Of a stretch of 58,542 nucleotides of DNA, positions 34,450 to 42,869 are shown one piece after another. Below the pieces are notes generated by a model. The model saw nothing but the letters and a program-made list of their open reading frames with translations. It did no database searches and was not told the origin of the DNA. Position 1 is the stretch's first letter. Each line of letters opens with the position of its first letter. Source of the DNA: Thiothrix lacustris DSM 21227 (lineage in GTDB: Bacteria > Pseudomonadota > Gammaproteobacteria > Thiotrichales > Thiotrichaceae); NCBI RefSeq assembly GCF_000621325.1, contig NZ_JHYQ01000020.1, forward strand, positions 30,761 to 89,302, written 5' to 3'. The position numbers were made by a program, and so were the translations under genes.

Positions 34450-35370
34450 ATGTCGATGTCTGACCGCGATGGCCTGATTTGGCTGGACGGTGAAATGGTT
34501 CCTTGGCGTGAAGCCAAAGTCCACGTCCTGACTCATACCCTGCATTATGGCATGGGCGTTTTTGAAGGCGTGCGGGCGTATAAGACCGACCAAGGCACGG
34601 CGATTTTTCGCTTGCAGGAACACACTGACCGCCTATTTAATTCCGCAAAAATCATGCGGATGGCGATGCCATACAGCAAAGACGTGCTGATGGAAGCGCA
34701 AAAGGCCGCCGTGCGTGATAATGATCTGGACTCAGCGTATATCCGCCCGATGTGTTTCTACGGTTCGGAAGGCATGGGTTTGCGTGCTGATAATCTGGAA
34801 ACCCATGCTATGGTTGCCGCGTGGACATGGAGCGCCTACCTCGGTGCTGAGAACATGGAAAAAGGCATCCGTATCAAGACCTCCACCTTTACCCGCCACC
34901 ATGTCAACATCACCATGTGCAAGGCCAAGGCTAACGGCAACTACATGAACTCGATGCTGGCACTGCGCGAAGCACTCGACGATGGCTATGACGAAGCCCT
35001 GTTGCTGGACGTGGATGGTTATGTCGCAGAAGGCAGCGCGGAAAACTTTTTCTTGGTCAAAGATGGCATCATTTACACGCCTGACCTAACGTCAGCTCTG
35101 GATGGCATTACCCGTAAAACCATCTTGCGTTTGGCAACTGACCTTGGCATTGAAGTGCGTGAAAAGCGCATTACCCGTGACGAAGTGTACATTGCTGACG
35201 AAGCCTTTTTCAGTGGCACGGCTGCGGAAGTGACTCCAATTCGTGAACTGGATCGTCGCTCGATTGGTTCAGGGACACGTGGGCCGATTACCGAAAAGCT
35301 GCAATCGTTGTACTTCGATGTGGTATATGGTCGTGCGGAAAAATACCGCGACTGGCTGACTTACGTCTGA
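34450..35370 (+). CDS. ilvE: Branched-chain-amino-acid aminotransferase
   Basis: IlvE is a PLP enzyme of fold type IV that makes Leu, Ile and Val from their 2-oxo acids. It has 306 residues. Motifs are FEGVRAY near the start, CKAKANGNYMNSMLA with the PLP-binding Lys, and EGSAENFFLVKDG. Both ATG 34450 and an ATG two codons on are possible; GGAG lies about 9 bp upstream. A small zinc-ribbon gene follows after 21 bp. Confidence 0.96.
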   Translation: MSMSDRDGLIWLDGEMVPWREAKVHVLTHTLHYGMGVFEGVRAYKTDQGTAIFRLQEHTDRLFNSAKIMRMAMPYSKDVLMEAQKAAVRDNDLDSAYIRPMCFYGSEGMGLRADNLETHAMVAAWTWSAYLGAENMEKGIRIKTSTFTRHHVNITMCKAKANGNYMNSMLALREALDDGYDEALLLDVDGYVAEGSAENFFLVKDGIIYTPDLTSALDGITRKTILRLATDLGIEVREKRITRDEVYIADEAFFSGTAAEVTPIRELDRRSIGSGTRGPITEKLQSLYFDVVYGRAEKYRDWLTYV

Positions 35371-35391
35371 GCACTTGCCTGAGGAGGCCGC

Positions 35392-35598
35392 ATGTCTACA
35401 CCTAACGTCGCTGATTACAAACGTTTGAATGATACCCGCGAAGTGGTGGTGAAACGTCAGGATTTACCCCTGTCTTGCCCCACCGATGCAAGCGCGTTGT
35501 GGTGTTCACACCCGCGTGTGTCGTTGGCGATTGAGGGTGCTGAAGACAAGACAGCGCGATGCCCCTATTGCGGTACGCTTTACCGTTTGATCGACTGA
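35392..35598 (+). CDS. Zinc-finger domain protein (CHCC type)
   Basis: The 68-residue protein carries Cys29, Cys38, His40, Cys57 and Cys60 in LSCP, WCSHPRV and RCPYCGTLYR, matching the zf-CHCC family related to the small zinc-binding subunit of complex I. Its role in bacteria is unknown. It sits between ilvE and waaF with gaps of 21 and 5 bp, an order common in gammaproteobacteria. A GGAGG precedes the ATG. Confidence 0.93.
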   Translation: MSTPNVADYKRLNDTREVVVKRQDLPLSCPTDASALWCSHPRVSLAIEGAEDKTARCPYCGTLYRLID

Positions 35599-35603
35599 AC
35601 GCG

Positions 35604-36587
35604 ATGGCGTTCACTCCACAACGTTGCCTGATCGTCGGCCCTTCGTGGGTCGGCGACATGGTGATGGCGCAAAGCCTGTTCATGGCCTTGCGTGAACGAT
35701 TCCCCGCTTTGCAGATTGATGTGCTGGCTCCGGCGTGGAGCAAGCCGATTCTGGCGGCGATGCCGGAAGTCCATGCGGCTATTGAGATGCCGTTGCAGCA
35801 CGGCGAACTGGCTTTAGGCAAGCGTTACCAATTGGGTAAAGCCTTGCGTGCCAATGCCTATGATTGGGCGATTGTGCTGCCGCGTTCCCTGAAGGCGGCG
35901 CTGGTGCCCTTTTGGGCGAATATTCCGGTGCGTACTGGCTACAAAGGCGAAATGCGCTACGGTTTGCTGAACGATATTCGTCCGATGGATAAGGCTGTGC
36001 TGACAATGACGGTGCAGCGCTTCGTGGCCTTGGGCTTGCCTGCGGACGCGGCCTTGCCTCCCGCCATTCAAGCCCCGCGATTAAGCGTCGAAAGCTCCTC
36101 ACCCCCTCCCGCCAAACCGACCCTCGCGTTGTGCCCCGGTGCGGAATACGGTGGTGCAAAACGTTGGCCTGCTGCGTATTTTACCGAAGTTGCCAAGCAT
36201 TACATCGCGGGTGGCGGACAAGTGCTGCTATTGGGGTCTGGAAAAGATGCACCCGTTACCGCGCAGATTGCGGCGGCTGTCAATGCCGCTGACTGTCAGG
36301 ATATGGCAGGCAAAACCAGCTTGCAGGAAGTGCTGGTATTGCTGTCACAAGCCGCTCAGGTGGTCAGCAATGATTCCGGGCTGATGCACGTGGCTGCCGC
36401 CGTGGGTTCGCCGGTGATTGCCCTGTATGGCTCTTCTGACCCGACTTACACCCCGCCCTTGAGTGACAAGGCGCAAATCCTCTACCTTGGGCTGGAATGC
36501 AGCCCGTGTTTCAAACGCGAATGCCCGCTGGGTCATCTTGACTGTTTGCAAAAGATTACCCCCGCACAAGTCATTTCCTTGCTATAA
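35604..36587 (+). CDS. waaF: ADP-heptose:LPS heptosyltransferase II
   Basis: WaaF adds the second heptose to the lipopolysaccharide inner core, a GT9-family glycosyltransferase at the inner face of the membrane. From ATG 35604 it has 327 residues. Motifs are LIVGPSWVGDMVMAQSLF, VLPRSLKAA, CPGAEYGGAKRWP and SNDSGLMHVAAAVG. The cysteine-rich stretch near the end (CSPCFKRECPLGHLDC) is typical of the family. An upstream in-frame ATG at 35559 lies within the zinc-finger gene and is unlikely. Confidence 0.95.
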   Translation: MAFTPQRCLIVGPSWVGDMVMAQSLFMALRERFPALQIDVLAPAWSKPILAAMPEVHAAIEMPLQHGELALGKRYQLGKALRANAYDWAIVLPRSLKAALVPFWANIPVRTGYKGEMRYGLLNDIRPMDKAVLTMTVQRFVALGLPADAALPPAIQAPRLSVESSSPPPAKPTLALCPGAEYGGAKRWPAAYFTEVAKHYIAGGGQVLLLGSGKDAPVTAQIAAAVNAADCQDMAGKTSLQEVLVLLSQAAQVVSNDSGLMHVAAAVGSPVIALYGSSDPTYTPPLSDKAQILYLGLECSPCFKRECPLGHLDCLQKITPAQVISLL

Positions 36588-36655
36588 AGCAAAAGAAGCG
36601 CTTTCGCAGCATGGTATGCTGCTTTGCACAAATGAATGCTTGGAGGAATGGTGTG

Positions 36656-38527
36656 ATGGATATTGAACAGCTTGCGATCCGTGATTATTTGGCGAAATGC
36701 TCCCCGTTAATCGAGCTTCCAGCGGATGTGCTGGATGAGCTTACCCGTGCGGTGCAAATCCAGCGTGTCCCGCAAGGGACGGATATATTGAGCATCGGTG
36801 CAGAAAACCCCTTCGCTTTCCTGATTCGAGCCGGGGCGGTGGATGTGTTGCTGCAAAGCGGTGATTGGTACGGGCGTTTCGGCGAGGGTGACTGGGTAGG
36901 CTACCGTTCGGTAATGCGCGGTGGCAAGGTCAGCATGACGGTGCAGGCGATTGAAGATACCTTGCTGTATGCTGTGCCGGGTGAGCTGTTTTTGTCTGTG
37001 TTGGAACGCTTTGAAGGTGTGCGCCAGTATTTTTCCGAGCGCAAGCCAGAACGTTTGCGCCATGCGCTCCAGGAAATTCGGGGCAATGATGGTTTAGCAC
37101 TGGTGGCGATGCACGTGCGTGACCTGATGAAGCTGCCGATGCTGGTGGGCAAAAGCGACAGCATCCAGCAAGTTGCCCGCCAGATGAATGAATTCGATAC
37201 CCAAACCGTGATGGTGACGGGCGATGATGGCGGTTTATGCGGCATTGTGACGGATGTGGATTTCCGCAAGCGTGTGGTGGCAGAAGGTCGTAGTGTGAAT
37301 GCACCGATTGCTGACATTATGACCCTCAACCCTTTGACGCTTTCACCGCGTGATCAGGCATCAGAAGCTTTGCTGCTAATGTCTCGCCGCAATATCCGCC
37401 ACCTGCCGGTGGTGGAGAATGGTGATGTGGTCGGCGTGGTGTCGGCTAGTGATTTGTTGCGTACCCAAAGCAGCAGTGCGGTGTATCTGGTCGGCGATAT
37501 TTTCGCTGCCAACGATGTGGCGCGGCTGATGGAACTCAGTAAAAACCTGCCCAAAATGCTGGTGAGTTTGGTGAAACAGAGCCTGCCCGCCAACGATATT
37601 GGGCAGTCCATCACCTCGGTGGGTCAGGCCATTACCCGACGTTTGCTGGTGATGGCCGAAGAAAAGTTTGGTGTACCACCCGTGCCTTATGCCTTCATCG
37701 TGGCGGGTTCGATGGCGCGGCGCGAACAGACTGCGCATTCCGATCAGGATAACGGCATGATTTTGTCGGATGCCTACAACGAAGCTGAACATGGCGATTA
37801 CTTCCGTGCTGTTGCCAAATACGTCAGTGATGGGCTGGATGCTTGCGGTTACATTTACTGCCCCGGCAATGTCATGGCCACTAATGACCAGTGGCGGCAA
37901 CCGTTGGCCGTATGGCGTGGCTACTTCGCCAACTGGATTGAAAGCCCGCAACCCCAAGCGTTGATGTACGCCAGTATTTTCTTTGACCTGCGCTGCCTGC
38001 ACGGCGACAAGCGTCTGCTGGATGAGTTGCAGGCTGAAATTCTGATGAAAACCAAAGTACAGACCCGATTCCAGGCTTTCATGGCGGGCAATGCTCTCAG
38101 TCATAAACCGCCGGTGGGTTTCTTCCGGGGCTTTGTGCTGGATAAGGATAGCAAGGACGCCGATGCCGAAAAGGGCATGGACATGAAAAAACGCGGTGTT
38201 GTGCCGGTGATCGACATGGCGCGGCTGTACGCCTTGGCGAGTGGACTTGCGCCGATTAATACCTGGGAACGTCTGGATGCGATTGCTGACGCGGGCGGTA
38301 TGAGTGCCAGCACGGTGGATGATTTGCGGGATGCCTTTGAATTCATCAGTATGGTACGTTTACAGCATCAGGCCAAGCAGATTGAAAATGGCCTGAAACC
38401 TAATAACCATATGCCGCCGGAAGAGCTTTCCGCGCTGGAACGCCGCCACTTGAAGGATGCATTTGAAGTGATTTCCACCATGCAGGATAGTATGGCAAGC
38501 CGTTATCAGGCTGACCGTTTCCGTTAG
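36656..38527 (+). CDS. Cyclic nucleotide-binding-like / CBS / DUF294 nucleotidyltransferase-like signalling protein
   Basis: The 623-residue cytosolic protein has a cyclic-nucleotide-binding-like domain (about 10-135, without the canonical phosphate-binding cassette: GEGDWVGYRSV), two CBS domains (about 150-275) that typically bind adenine nucleotides, and a DUF294 nucleotidyltransferase region with GSMARREQTAHSDQDNGM, a GS-x10-DxD site like that of GlnD, followed by a DUF294 C-terminal domain. ATG 36656 is preceded by GGAGG. It heads a block of six genes in one direction that includes a symporter-kinase. I infer a regulatory nucleotidylyltransferase that reads nucleotide levels; its target is unknown. 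Confidence 0.88.
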   Translation: MDIEQLAIRDYLAKCSPLIELPADVLDELTRAVQIQRVPQGTDILSIGAENPFAFLIRAGAVDVLLQSGDWYGRFGEGDWVGYRSVMRGGKVSMTVQAIEDTLLYAVPGELFLSVLERFEGVRQYFSERKPERLRHALQEIRGNDGLALVAMHVRDLMKLPMLVGKSDSIQQVARQMNEFDTQTVMVTGDDGGLCGIVTDVDFRKRVVAEGRSVNAPIADIMTLNPLTLSPRDQASEALLLMSRRNIRHLPVVENGDVVGVVSASDLLRTQSSSAVYLVGDIFAANDVARLMELSKNLPKMLVSLVKQSLPANDIGQSITSVGQAITRRLLVMAEEKFGVPPVPYAFIVAGSMARREQTAHSDQDNGMILSDAYNEAEHGDYFRAVAKYVSDGLDACGYIYCPGNVMATNDQWRQPLAVWRGYFANWIESPQPQALMYASIFFDLRCLHGDKRLLDELQAEILMKTKVQTRFQAFMAGNALSHKPPVGFFRGFVLDKDSKDADAEKGMDMKKRGVVPVIDMARLYALASGLAPINTWERLDAIADAGGMSASTVDDLRDAFEFISMVRLQHQAKQIENGLKPNNHMPPEELSALERRHLKDAFEVISTMQDSMASRYQADRFR

Positions 38528-38548
38528 AGGTCTAACTCAAGGAGCTGC

Positions 38549-39595
38549 ATGTATACCCATCATGCACAGGTGTTAAGCAACGATATTGACGCCGCCCCCG
38601 ATGTGGCGGCTTTGGTCGGTTTTAGCCAGCGTTTGCCAGCGGTATTAGTGCAGATGGTTCAGGACGGTGTTGCCTCTGGCGATGCCGTGTATACCCTCAG
38701 TCAGTGTGGGCAGGCCATTACCCAGCGTCTGCTGGTATTGGCGGAGGCACGTTTTGGCAGCCCACCGATTCCCTATGCGTTTATTGTGGCCGGTTCGATG
38801 GGGCGTAACGAGCAAAGCGCCCATTCGGATCAGGATAACGCCATGATTCTGGCGGATACCTTCCAGCCAGAACGACACGATGCATATTTCTTGCAAGTCG
38901 CGCAATTTGTCAGTGATGGTCTGGCAGCCTGTGGGTATGTGTATTGCCCCGGCAATATCATGGCGACCAACCCGCAATGGCGACAACCGCTGCATGTATG
39001 GCAAGCGCAATTCCGTCATTGGATCGAAACGCCGGAACCCTCGGCCTTGCTGAATGCCACCATCTTTTTTGACTTGCGCGGTATTTATGGGGAAGCCAGT
39101 TTGTGGCATGACTTGCGGGATGACTTGTTGGCACGCACCCACAGTCATGCATTGTTTCAGATTTTGCTGGCAGAGAACGCCCGGTCATTCCACCCACCCC
39201 TGCGTTTTTGGGGAGGCTTTTCATCGCAGCGCAACACGAATGGCGAAAAGGTCATAGACTTGAAGAAAGGCGGTGTTGTGCCGGTAATCGACATGGCACG
39301 GGTGTATGCGCTGGCGCAGGGTTTGCCGGAGGTGAATACCGCCGCACGGCTGCTGGCATTGGCAAGCCACGGGGTGATGAATGCAGGGGATGCCCACGAT
39401 CTGATTGAGGCGTTGGCCTGCATCGGCGGTTTGCGCTTGCAGCATCAGGTACGGCAAATTCAGCAGGGTATCGCGCCGGATAATTTGCTGCTATTGGCTG
39501 ATTTGTCGAAGGAGGAGCGCCATCATCTGAAAGCGATGTTTAAGGTGGTGGCAGGTTTGCAGGAGGCGATGTTCCGCCATTATTGCGTGAACTGA
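38549..39595 (+). CDS. DUF294 nucleotidyltransferase-like protein (paralogue of preceding gene)
   Basis: The 348-residue protein aligns along its whole length with the C-terminal half of the preceding protein (ITQRLLVLAEARFG, FIVAGSMGRNEQSAHSDQDN, GYVYCPGN, VVPVIDMARVYALA) but has no cyclic-nucleotide or CBS domain. The GS-x10-DxD catalytic pattern is intact. It looks like a tandem duplicate stripped of its sensor half. AAGGAG precedes ATG 38549, and 21 bp separate it from the preceding gene. Whether the two form a heteromer is open. Confidence 0.87.
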   Translation: MYTHHAQVLSNDIDAAPDVAALVGFSQRLPAVLVQMVQDGVASGDAVYTLSQCGQAITQRLLVLAEARFGSPPIPYAFIVAGSMGRNEQSAHSDQDNAMILADTFQPERHDAYFLQVAQFVSDGLAACGYVYCPGNIMATNPQWRQPLHVWQAQFRHWIETPEPSALLNATIFFDLRGIYGEASLWHDLRDDLLARTHSHALFQILLAENARSFHPPLRFWGGFSSQRNTNGEKVIDLKKGGVVPVIDMARVYALAQGLPEVNTAARLLALASHGVMNAGDAHDLIEALACIGGLRLQHQVRQIQQGIAPDNLLLLADLSKEERHHLKAMFKVVAGLQEAMFRHYCVN

Positions 39596-39617
39596 GTGGC
39601 TGTTAGGAGGAGTGCTT

Positions 39618-39815
39618 ATGTTGAAAGGAATGACTTCCCAGCGTTTGCTGGCGCTGTTCGCGGCGGGCGTTGTGCTGTTTAATTTTCCGCTGCTGATGTT
39701 GTGGGATCATGAAGTGCAAGTCTGGGGTATCCCGCTGTTTCCGCTCGGCTTGTTTGTGGTGTGGGCAGCCCTGATCGCGGCGTTGGCGTGGGTGATGGAA
39801 ACGAGGGAGGGCTAG
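39618..39815 (+). CDS. Small two-helix membrane protein accompanying the symporter-kinase
   Basis: The 65-residue protein has two hydrophobic segments (LLALFAAGVVLFNFPLLML and GIPLFPLGLFVVWAALIAAL) joined by DHEVQVW, and a short charged tail. Tiny membrane proteins of this kind sit just upstream of many SLC5-type acetate or proline symporters and may be small subunits. ATG 39618 has AGGAGG 7 bp upstream; an in-frame GTG at 39612 is too close to it. The symporter-kinase starts 3 bp after its stop. Confidence 0.8.
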   Translation: MLKGMTSQRLLALFAAGVVLFNFPLLMLWDHEVQVWGIPLFPLGLFVVWAALIAALAWVMETREG

Positions 39816-39818
39816 CCG

Positions 39819-42470
39819 ATGGTAGCACCTGCGCTGGTGGTTGGCGTGACCTTGGCTTATTTACTGATCCTGTTTGCGGTGGCTTATTTTGGTGATAAGC
39901 GGGCGGAAGCGGGGCGTTCGGTGATTGCCAGCCCGTGGGTGTATGCGCTGTCGATGGCGGTGTATTGCACGGCGTGGACATATTTCGGTAGCGTCGGGCG
40001 GGCGGCGAATGCCGGGGTGTGGTTTCTGCCGATTTATCTGGGGCCGATGTTGGCGATGATTCTGGCGTGGCTGGTGGTGCGCAAGATGATCCGCATTGCC
40101 AAAACTTACCGGATTACCTCCATTGCAGACTTTGTGGCGAGCCGTTACGGGAAAAGCCCGTTGCTGGCGGGGCTGGTGACGCTGATTACCGTGGTGGGGA
40201 TCGTGCCGTACATGGCGCTGCAATTGAAGGCAATTGCCAGCGGCTATGCCGTGCTGACCTTGCCTTTGGGGCAGTCGATGGCAACGCCTGCGGACTGGTG
40301 GGCGGATGGGGTGTTGTACATGGCCTTGGCGCTGGCGGGTTTTACGATTGTGTTTGGCACGCGCCATCTGGATAGCAGCGAACGTCATGAGGGCATGGTG
40401 GCGGCAATTGCCTTCGAGTCGGTGGTGAAATTGCTGGCGTTTTTGCTGGTGGGGGCGTTTGTTACCTACGGCATGTTTGGCGGCATGGGCGATATTTTCA
40501 GCCAAGCCTTGGCGCAAGATAATCTGAAACATTTGTTGGCGTTTGATCAGGGGCAGCCGTTTGCCTATTCGCAGTGGTTTACGTTGACGCTGCTGGCGAT
40601 GTTGTCGGTGGTGTTTTTACCGCGCCAGTTTCAGGTGATGGTGGTGGAAAATGTGGATGAGCGCCATCTGCGGCGGGCGGTGTGGGTATTTCCGCTGTAT
40701 TTGTTGCTGATCAATATTTTTGTGCTGCCGATTGCCTTGGGGGGCTTGCTGTATTTCGGGGTAGATACGGTTGACCCGGAAACCTTTGTGTTGTCGTTGC
40801 CCTTGGCGCAGGGGTATAACTGGCTGGCGCTGGTGGCGTTTGTGGGCGGCGTTTCCGCTGCCACCGGCATGGTGGTGGTGGAGGCGATTGCGGTGTCGAC
40901 GATGGTGTGCAATGACTTGGTGATGCCTTTGCTGTTACGTACCCGACGGTTTGGGGAACGTTCCGGGGGGGATTTGACCGGCTTGTTGCTGGGGATTCGC
41001 CGTACCGCGATTGTGCTGATTTTATTGCTGGGCTATGTGTATTTTCATTTGGCGGGCAATACTTACGCGCTGGTCAGCATTGGTTTGATCAGTTTTGCGG
41101 CGGTGGCGCAGTTTGCTCCGGCGGTATTGGGCGGCATGTATTGGAAAGGCGGTACGCGCAACGGGGCGCTGGCGGGTTTGCTGGCGGGCTTTGTGTTGTG
41201 GACGTATACGCTGATGTTGCCGTCGTTGGCGAAGTCGGGTTGGGTGTCGGCGAATTTCTTAGAATATGGCCCGTTGGGGATTGCTTGGTTGAAACCGGAA
41301 GCGTTCCTAGGGCTGGAGGGGATGGATAACCTGAGCCATGCTCTGTTCTGGAGTTTGTTTGCCAATATAAGCGCGTATGTGTGGGTATCGTTGTGGCAAC
41401 GCCCGGCCGCGCGGGAAGCTAGCCAAGCCTTGCTGTTTGTGGATGTGTTCCAGCGTACCTCTGTGGCGCACCCGGTGTTCTGGCAGGGGCAGGCGAAAGT
41501 CACCGATTTGTTGCACCTGACCGGGCGTTTTCTAGGGGAGGCGAAGACGGAACGCTTGTTTGCCGATTATGCCCAGCAAGTCGGTGTATATGATATAGGG
41601 CAAATACCCGCTGATGCGAAACTGGTACACTTTGTCGAGACGCAATTAACGGGTGCGATTGGCAGCGCGTCGGCGCGGGTCATGGTGGCTTCCGTGGTGG
41701 AAGAGGAGGCGCTGGAGCTGGATGATGTGATGCGTATTCTGGAAGAGGCTTCGGAGTTGCGGGTTGCGCTCGAAAAGCTTAAAAGTCTGGATCATTTGAA
41801 AGATGATTTCATGTCATCCGTGACCCATGAATTGCGTACCCCGCTGACCTCGATCCGCGCCCTGACCGAGATGATGCAGGATGACCCCGAGATGGAGCTG
41901 GAGCAACGCCAGCAATTTCTGGGAATTGTGGTGGCAGAAACCGAGCGCCTCAGCCGTCTGGTTAATCAAGTGCTGGACATGGCCAAGATCGAAGCCGGTC
42001 ATGCCGAATGGCACAACAGCGACGTGGACATGCGCGAGATAGTGCAACAGGCAGTCAACAGCGTGGCGGGAACCTGCCGCGAACGTGGCATTGCCTTGCA
42101 GACCGAGCTGCCGCCACAGCTTGCGCCCTTACGTGCCGATGCGGATCGGCTGGTGCAAGTGGTACTGAACTTGCTGTCGAATGCCATCAAGTTTGTGCCC
42201 GAAGGCAGCGGCAAAATTGATGTGCGGGTGCGGGATAGTGCCGCCGGTGTTACTGTCGAGGTGCAGGATAATGGCATAGGCATTGCCCCGGACAAGCACG
42301 CGCAGGTGTTTGAAAAATTCCGGCAAGTGGAAAATGCTGCCGGTTCCCAACAGGGAACGGGGTTGGGTTTGCCCATTAGCCGCCAGATTGTTGAGCATTT
42401 TGGCGGGCGTATGTGGCTGGCGTCGCAAGCAGGAAGAGGAGCCTGCTTCAGCTTTTTCTTGCCGAGGTAA
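39819..42470 (+). CDS. SLC5 symporter-histidine kinase fusion (CrbS/CbrA-like)
   Basis: The 883-residue protein joins a Na+/solute symporter (about 13 membrane segments, residues 5-520; AVYCTAWTYFGSVGRAAN) to a linker resembling the STAC domain (RFLGEAKTERLFADYAQQ) and a histidine kinase. The phosphoacceptor is His670 in SSVTHELRTPLTS; the ATPase boxes are NLLSNAIKF, DNGIGIAP and GTGLGLPIS. CrbS (acetate response) and CbrA (carbon/nitrogen balance) share this build. No PAS domain is evident. The partner regulator follows 24 bp downstream. Substrate and target genes are not readable here. Confidence 0.93.
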   Translation: MVAPALVVGVTLAYLLILFAVAYFGDKRAEAGRSVIASPWVYALSMAVYCTAWTYFGSVGRAANAGVWFLPIYLGPMLAMILAWLVVRKMIRIAKTYRITSIADFVASRYGKSPLLAGLVTLITVVGIVPYMALQLKAIASGYAVLTLPLGQSMATPADWWADGVLYMALALAGFTIVFGTRHLDSSERHEGMVAAIAFESVVKLLAFLLVGAFVTYGMFGGMGDIFSQALAQDNLKHLLAFDQGQPFAYSQWFTLTLLAMLSVVFLPRQFQVMVVENVDERHLRRAVWVFPLYLLLINIFVLPIALGGLLYFGVDTVDPETFVLSLPLAQGYNWLALVAFVGGVSAATGMVVVEAIAVSTMVCNDLVMPLLLRTRRFGERSGGDLTGLLLGIRRTAIVLILLLGYVYFHLAGNTYALVSIGLISFAAVAQFAPAVLGGMYWKGGTRNGALAGLLAGFVLWTYTLMLPSLAKSGWVSANFLEYGPLGIAWLKPEAFLGLEGMDNLSHALFWSLFANISAYVWVSLWQRPAAREASQALLFVDVFQRTSVAHPVFWQGQAKVTDLLHLTGRFLGEAKTERLFADYAQQVGVYDIGQIPADAKLVHFVETQLTGAIGSASARVMVASVVEEEALELDDVMRILEEASELRVALEKLKSLDHLKDDFMSSVTHELRTPLTSIRALTEMMQDDPEMELEQRQQFLGIVVAETERLSRLVNQVLDMAKIEAGHAEWHNSDVDMREIVQQAVNSVAGTCRERGIALQTELPPQLAPLRADADRLVQVVLNLLSNAIKFVPEGSGKIDVRVRDSAAGVTVEVQDNGIGIAPDKHAQVFEKFRQVENAAGSQQGTGLGLPISRQIVEHFGGRMWLASQAGRGACFSFFLPR

Positions 42471-42494
42471 TTATATGGAGAGAGGAGAATTAGA

Positions 42495-42869
42495 ATGACT
42501 AAAACTGTACTGATTGCAGATGACGAACCCAACATCCTGATTTCGCTGGAATACTTGATGAAGCGCGAGGGCTACCGGGTGCTATTGGCGCATGATGGGC
42601 AAGAAGCTTGCGACCTGATTGCCAGCGAGCACCCCGATATGGTGCTGCTGGACGTGATGATGCCGAAAAAGACCGGCTTTGAGGTGTGCCATGCCATCCG
42701 CGCCGATGAAACCTTCAAGGCCATGCCTATCCTGTTGCTGACCGCCAAGGGGCGCGATACCGATGTCGCCAAAGGTCTGGCAATGGGGGCGAATGATTAC
42801 ATGATCAAGCCGTTTTCCACCAAAGAGTTGGCGCAAAAAGTGCGTGAATTGCTGGAGAGTGCAGAATGA
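42495..42869 (+). CDS. Receiver-only response regulator
   Basis: The 124-residue protein is a single REC domain: acidic pair in IADDEPN, phosphoacceptor Asp in MVLLDVMMPKKTG, Thr in LLLTAKG and Lys in YMIKPF. No DNA-binding or enzymatic output follows; the gene ends ATGA, overlapping the next gene. CrbS and CbrA partners normally carry an HTH or sigma-54 output, so the output here must be another protein. A GGAG-rich ribosome site precedes it. It is the presumed phosphate acceptor of the symporter-kinase. Confidence 0.94.
   Translation: MTKTVLIADDEPNILISLEYLMKREGYRVLLAHDGQEACDLIASEHPDMVLLDVMMPKKTGFEVCHAIRADETFKAMPILLLTAKGRDTDVAKGLAMGANDYMIKPFSTKELAQKVRELLESAE

Noticed and set aside
39861-40532. 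223-residue minus-strand frame opposite the symporter
   Set aside because: Composition (His, Gln, Arg) reflects the complement of membrane-helix codons; no supporting signal.
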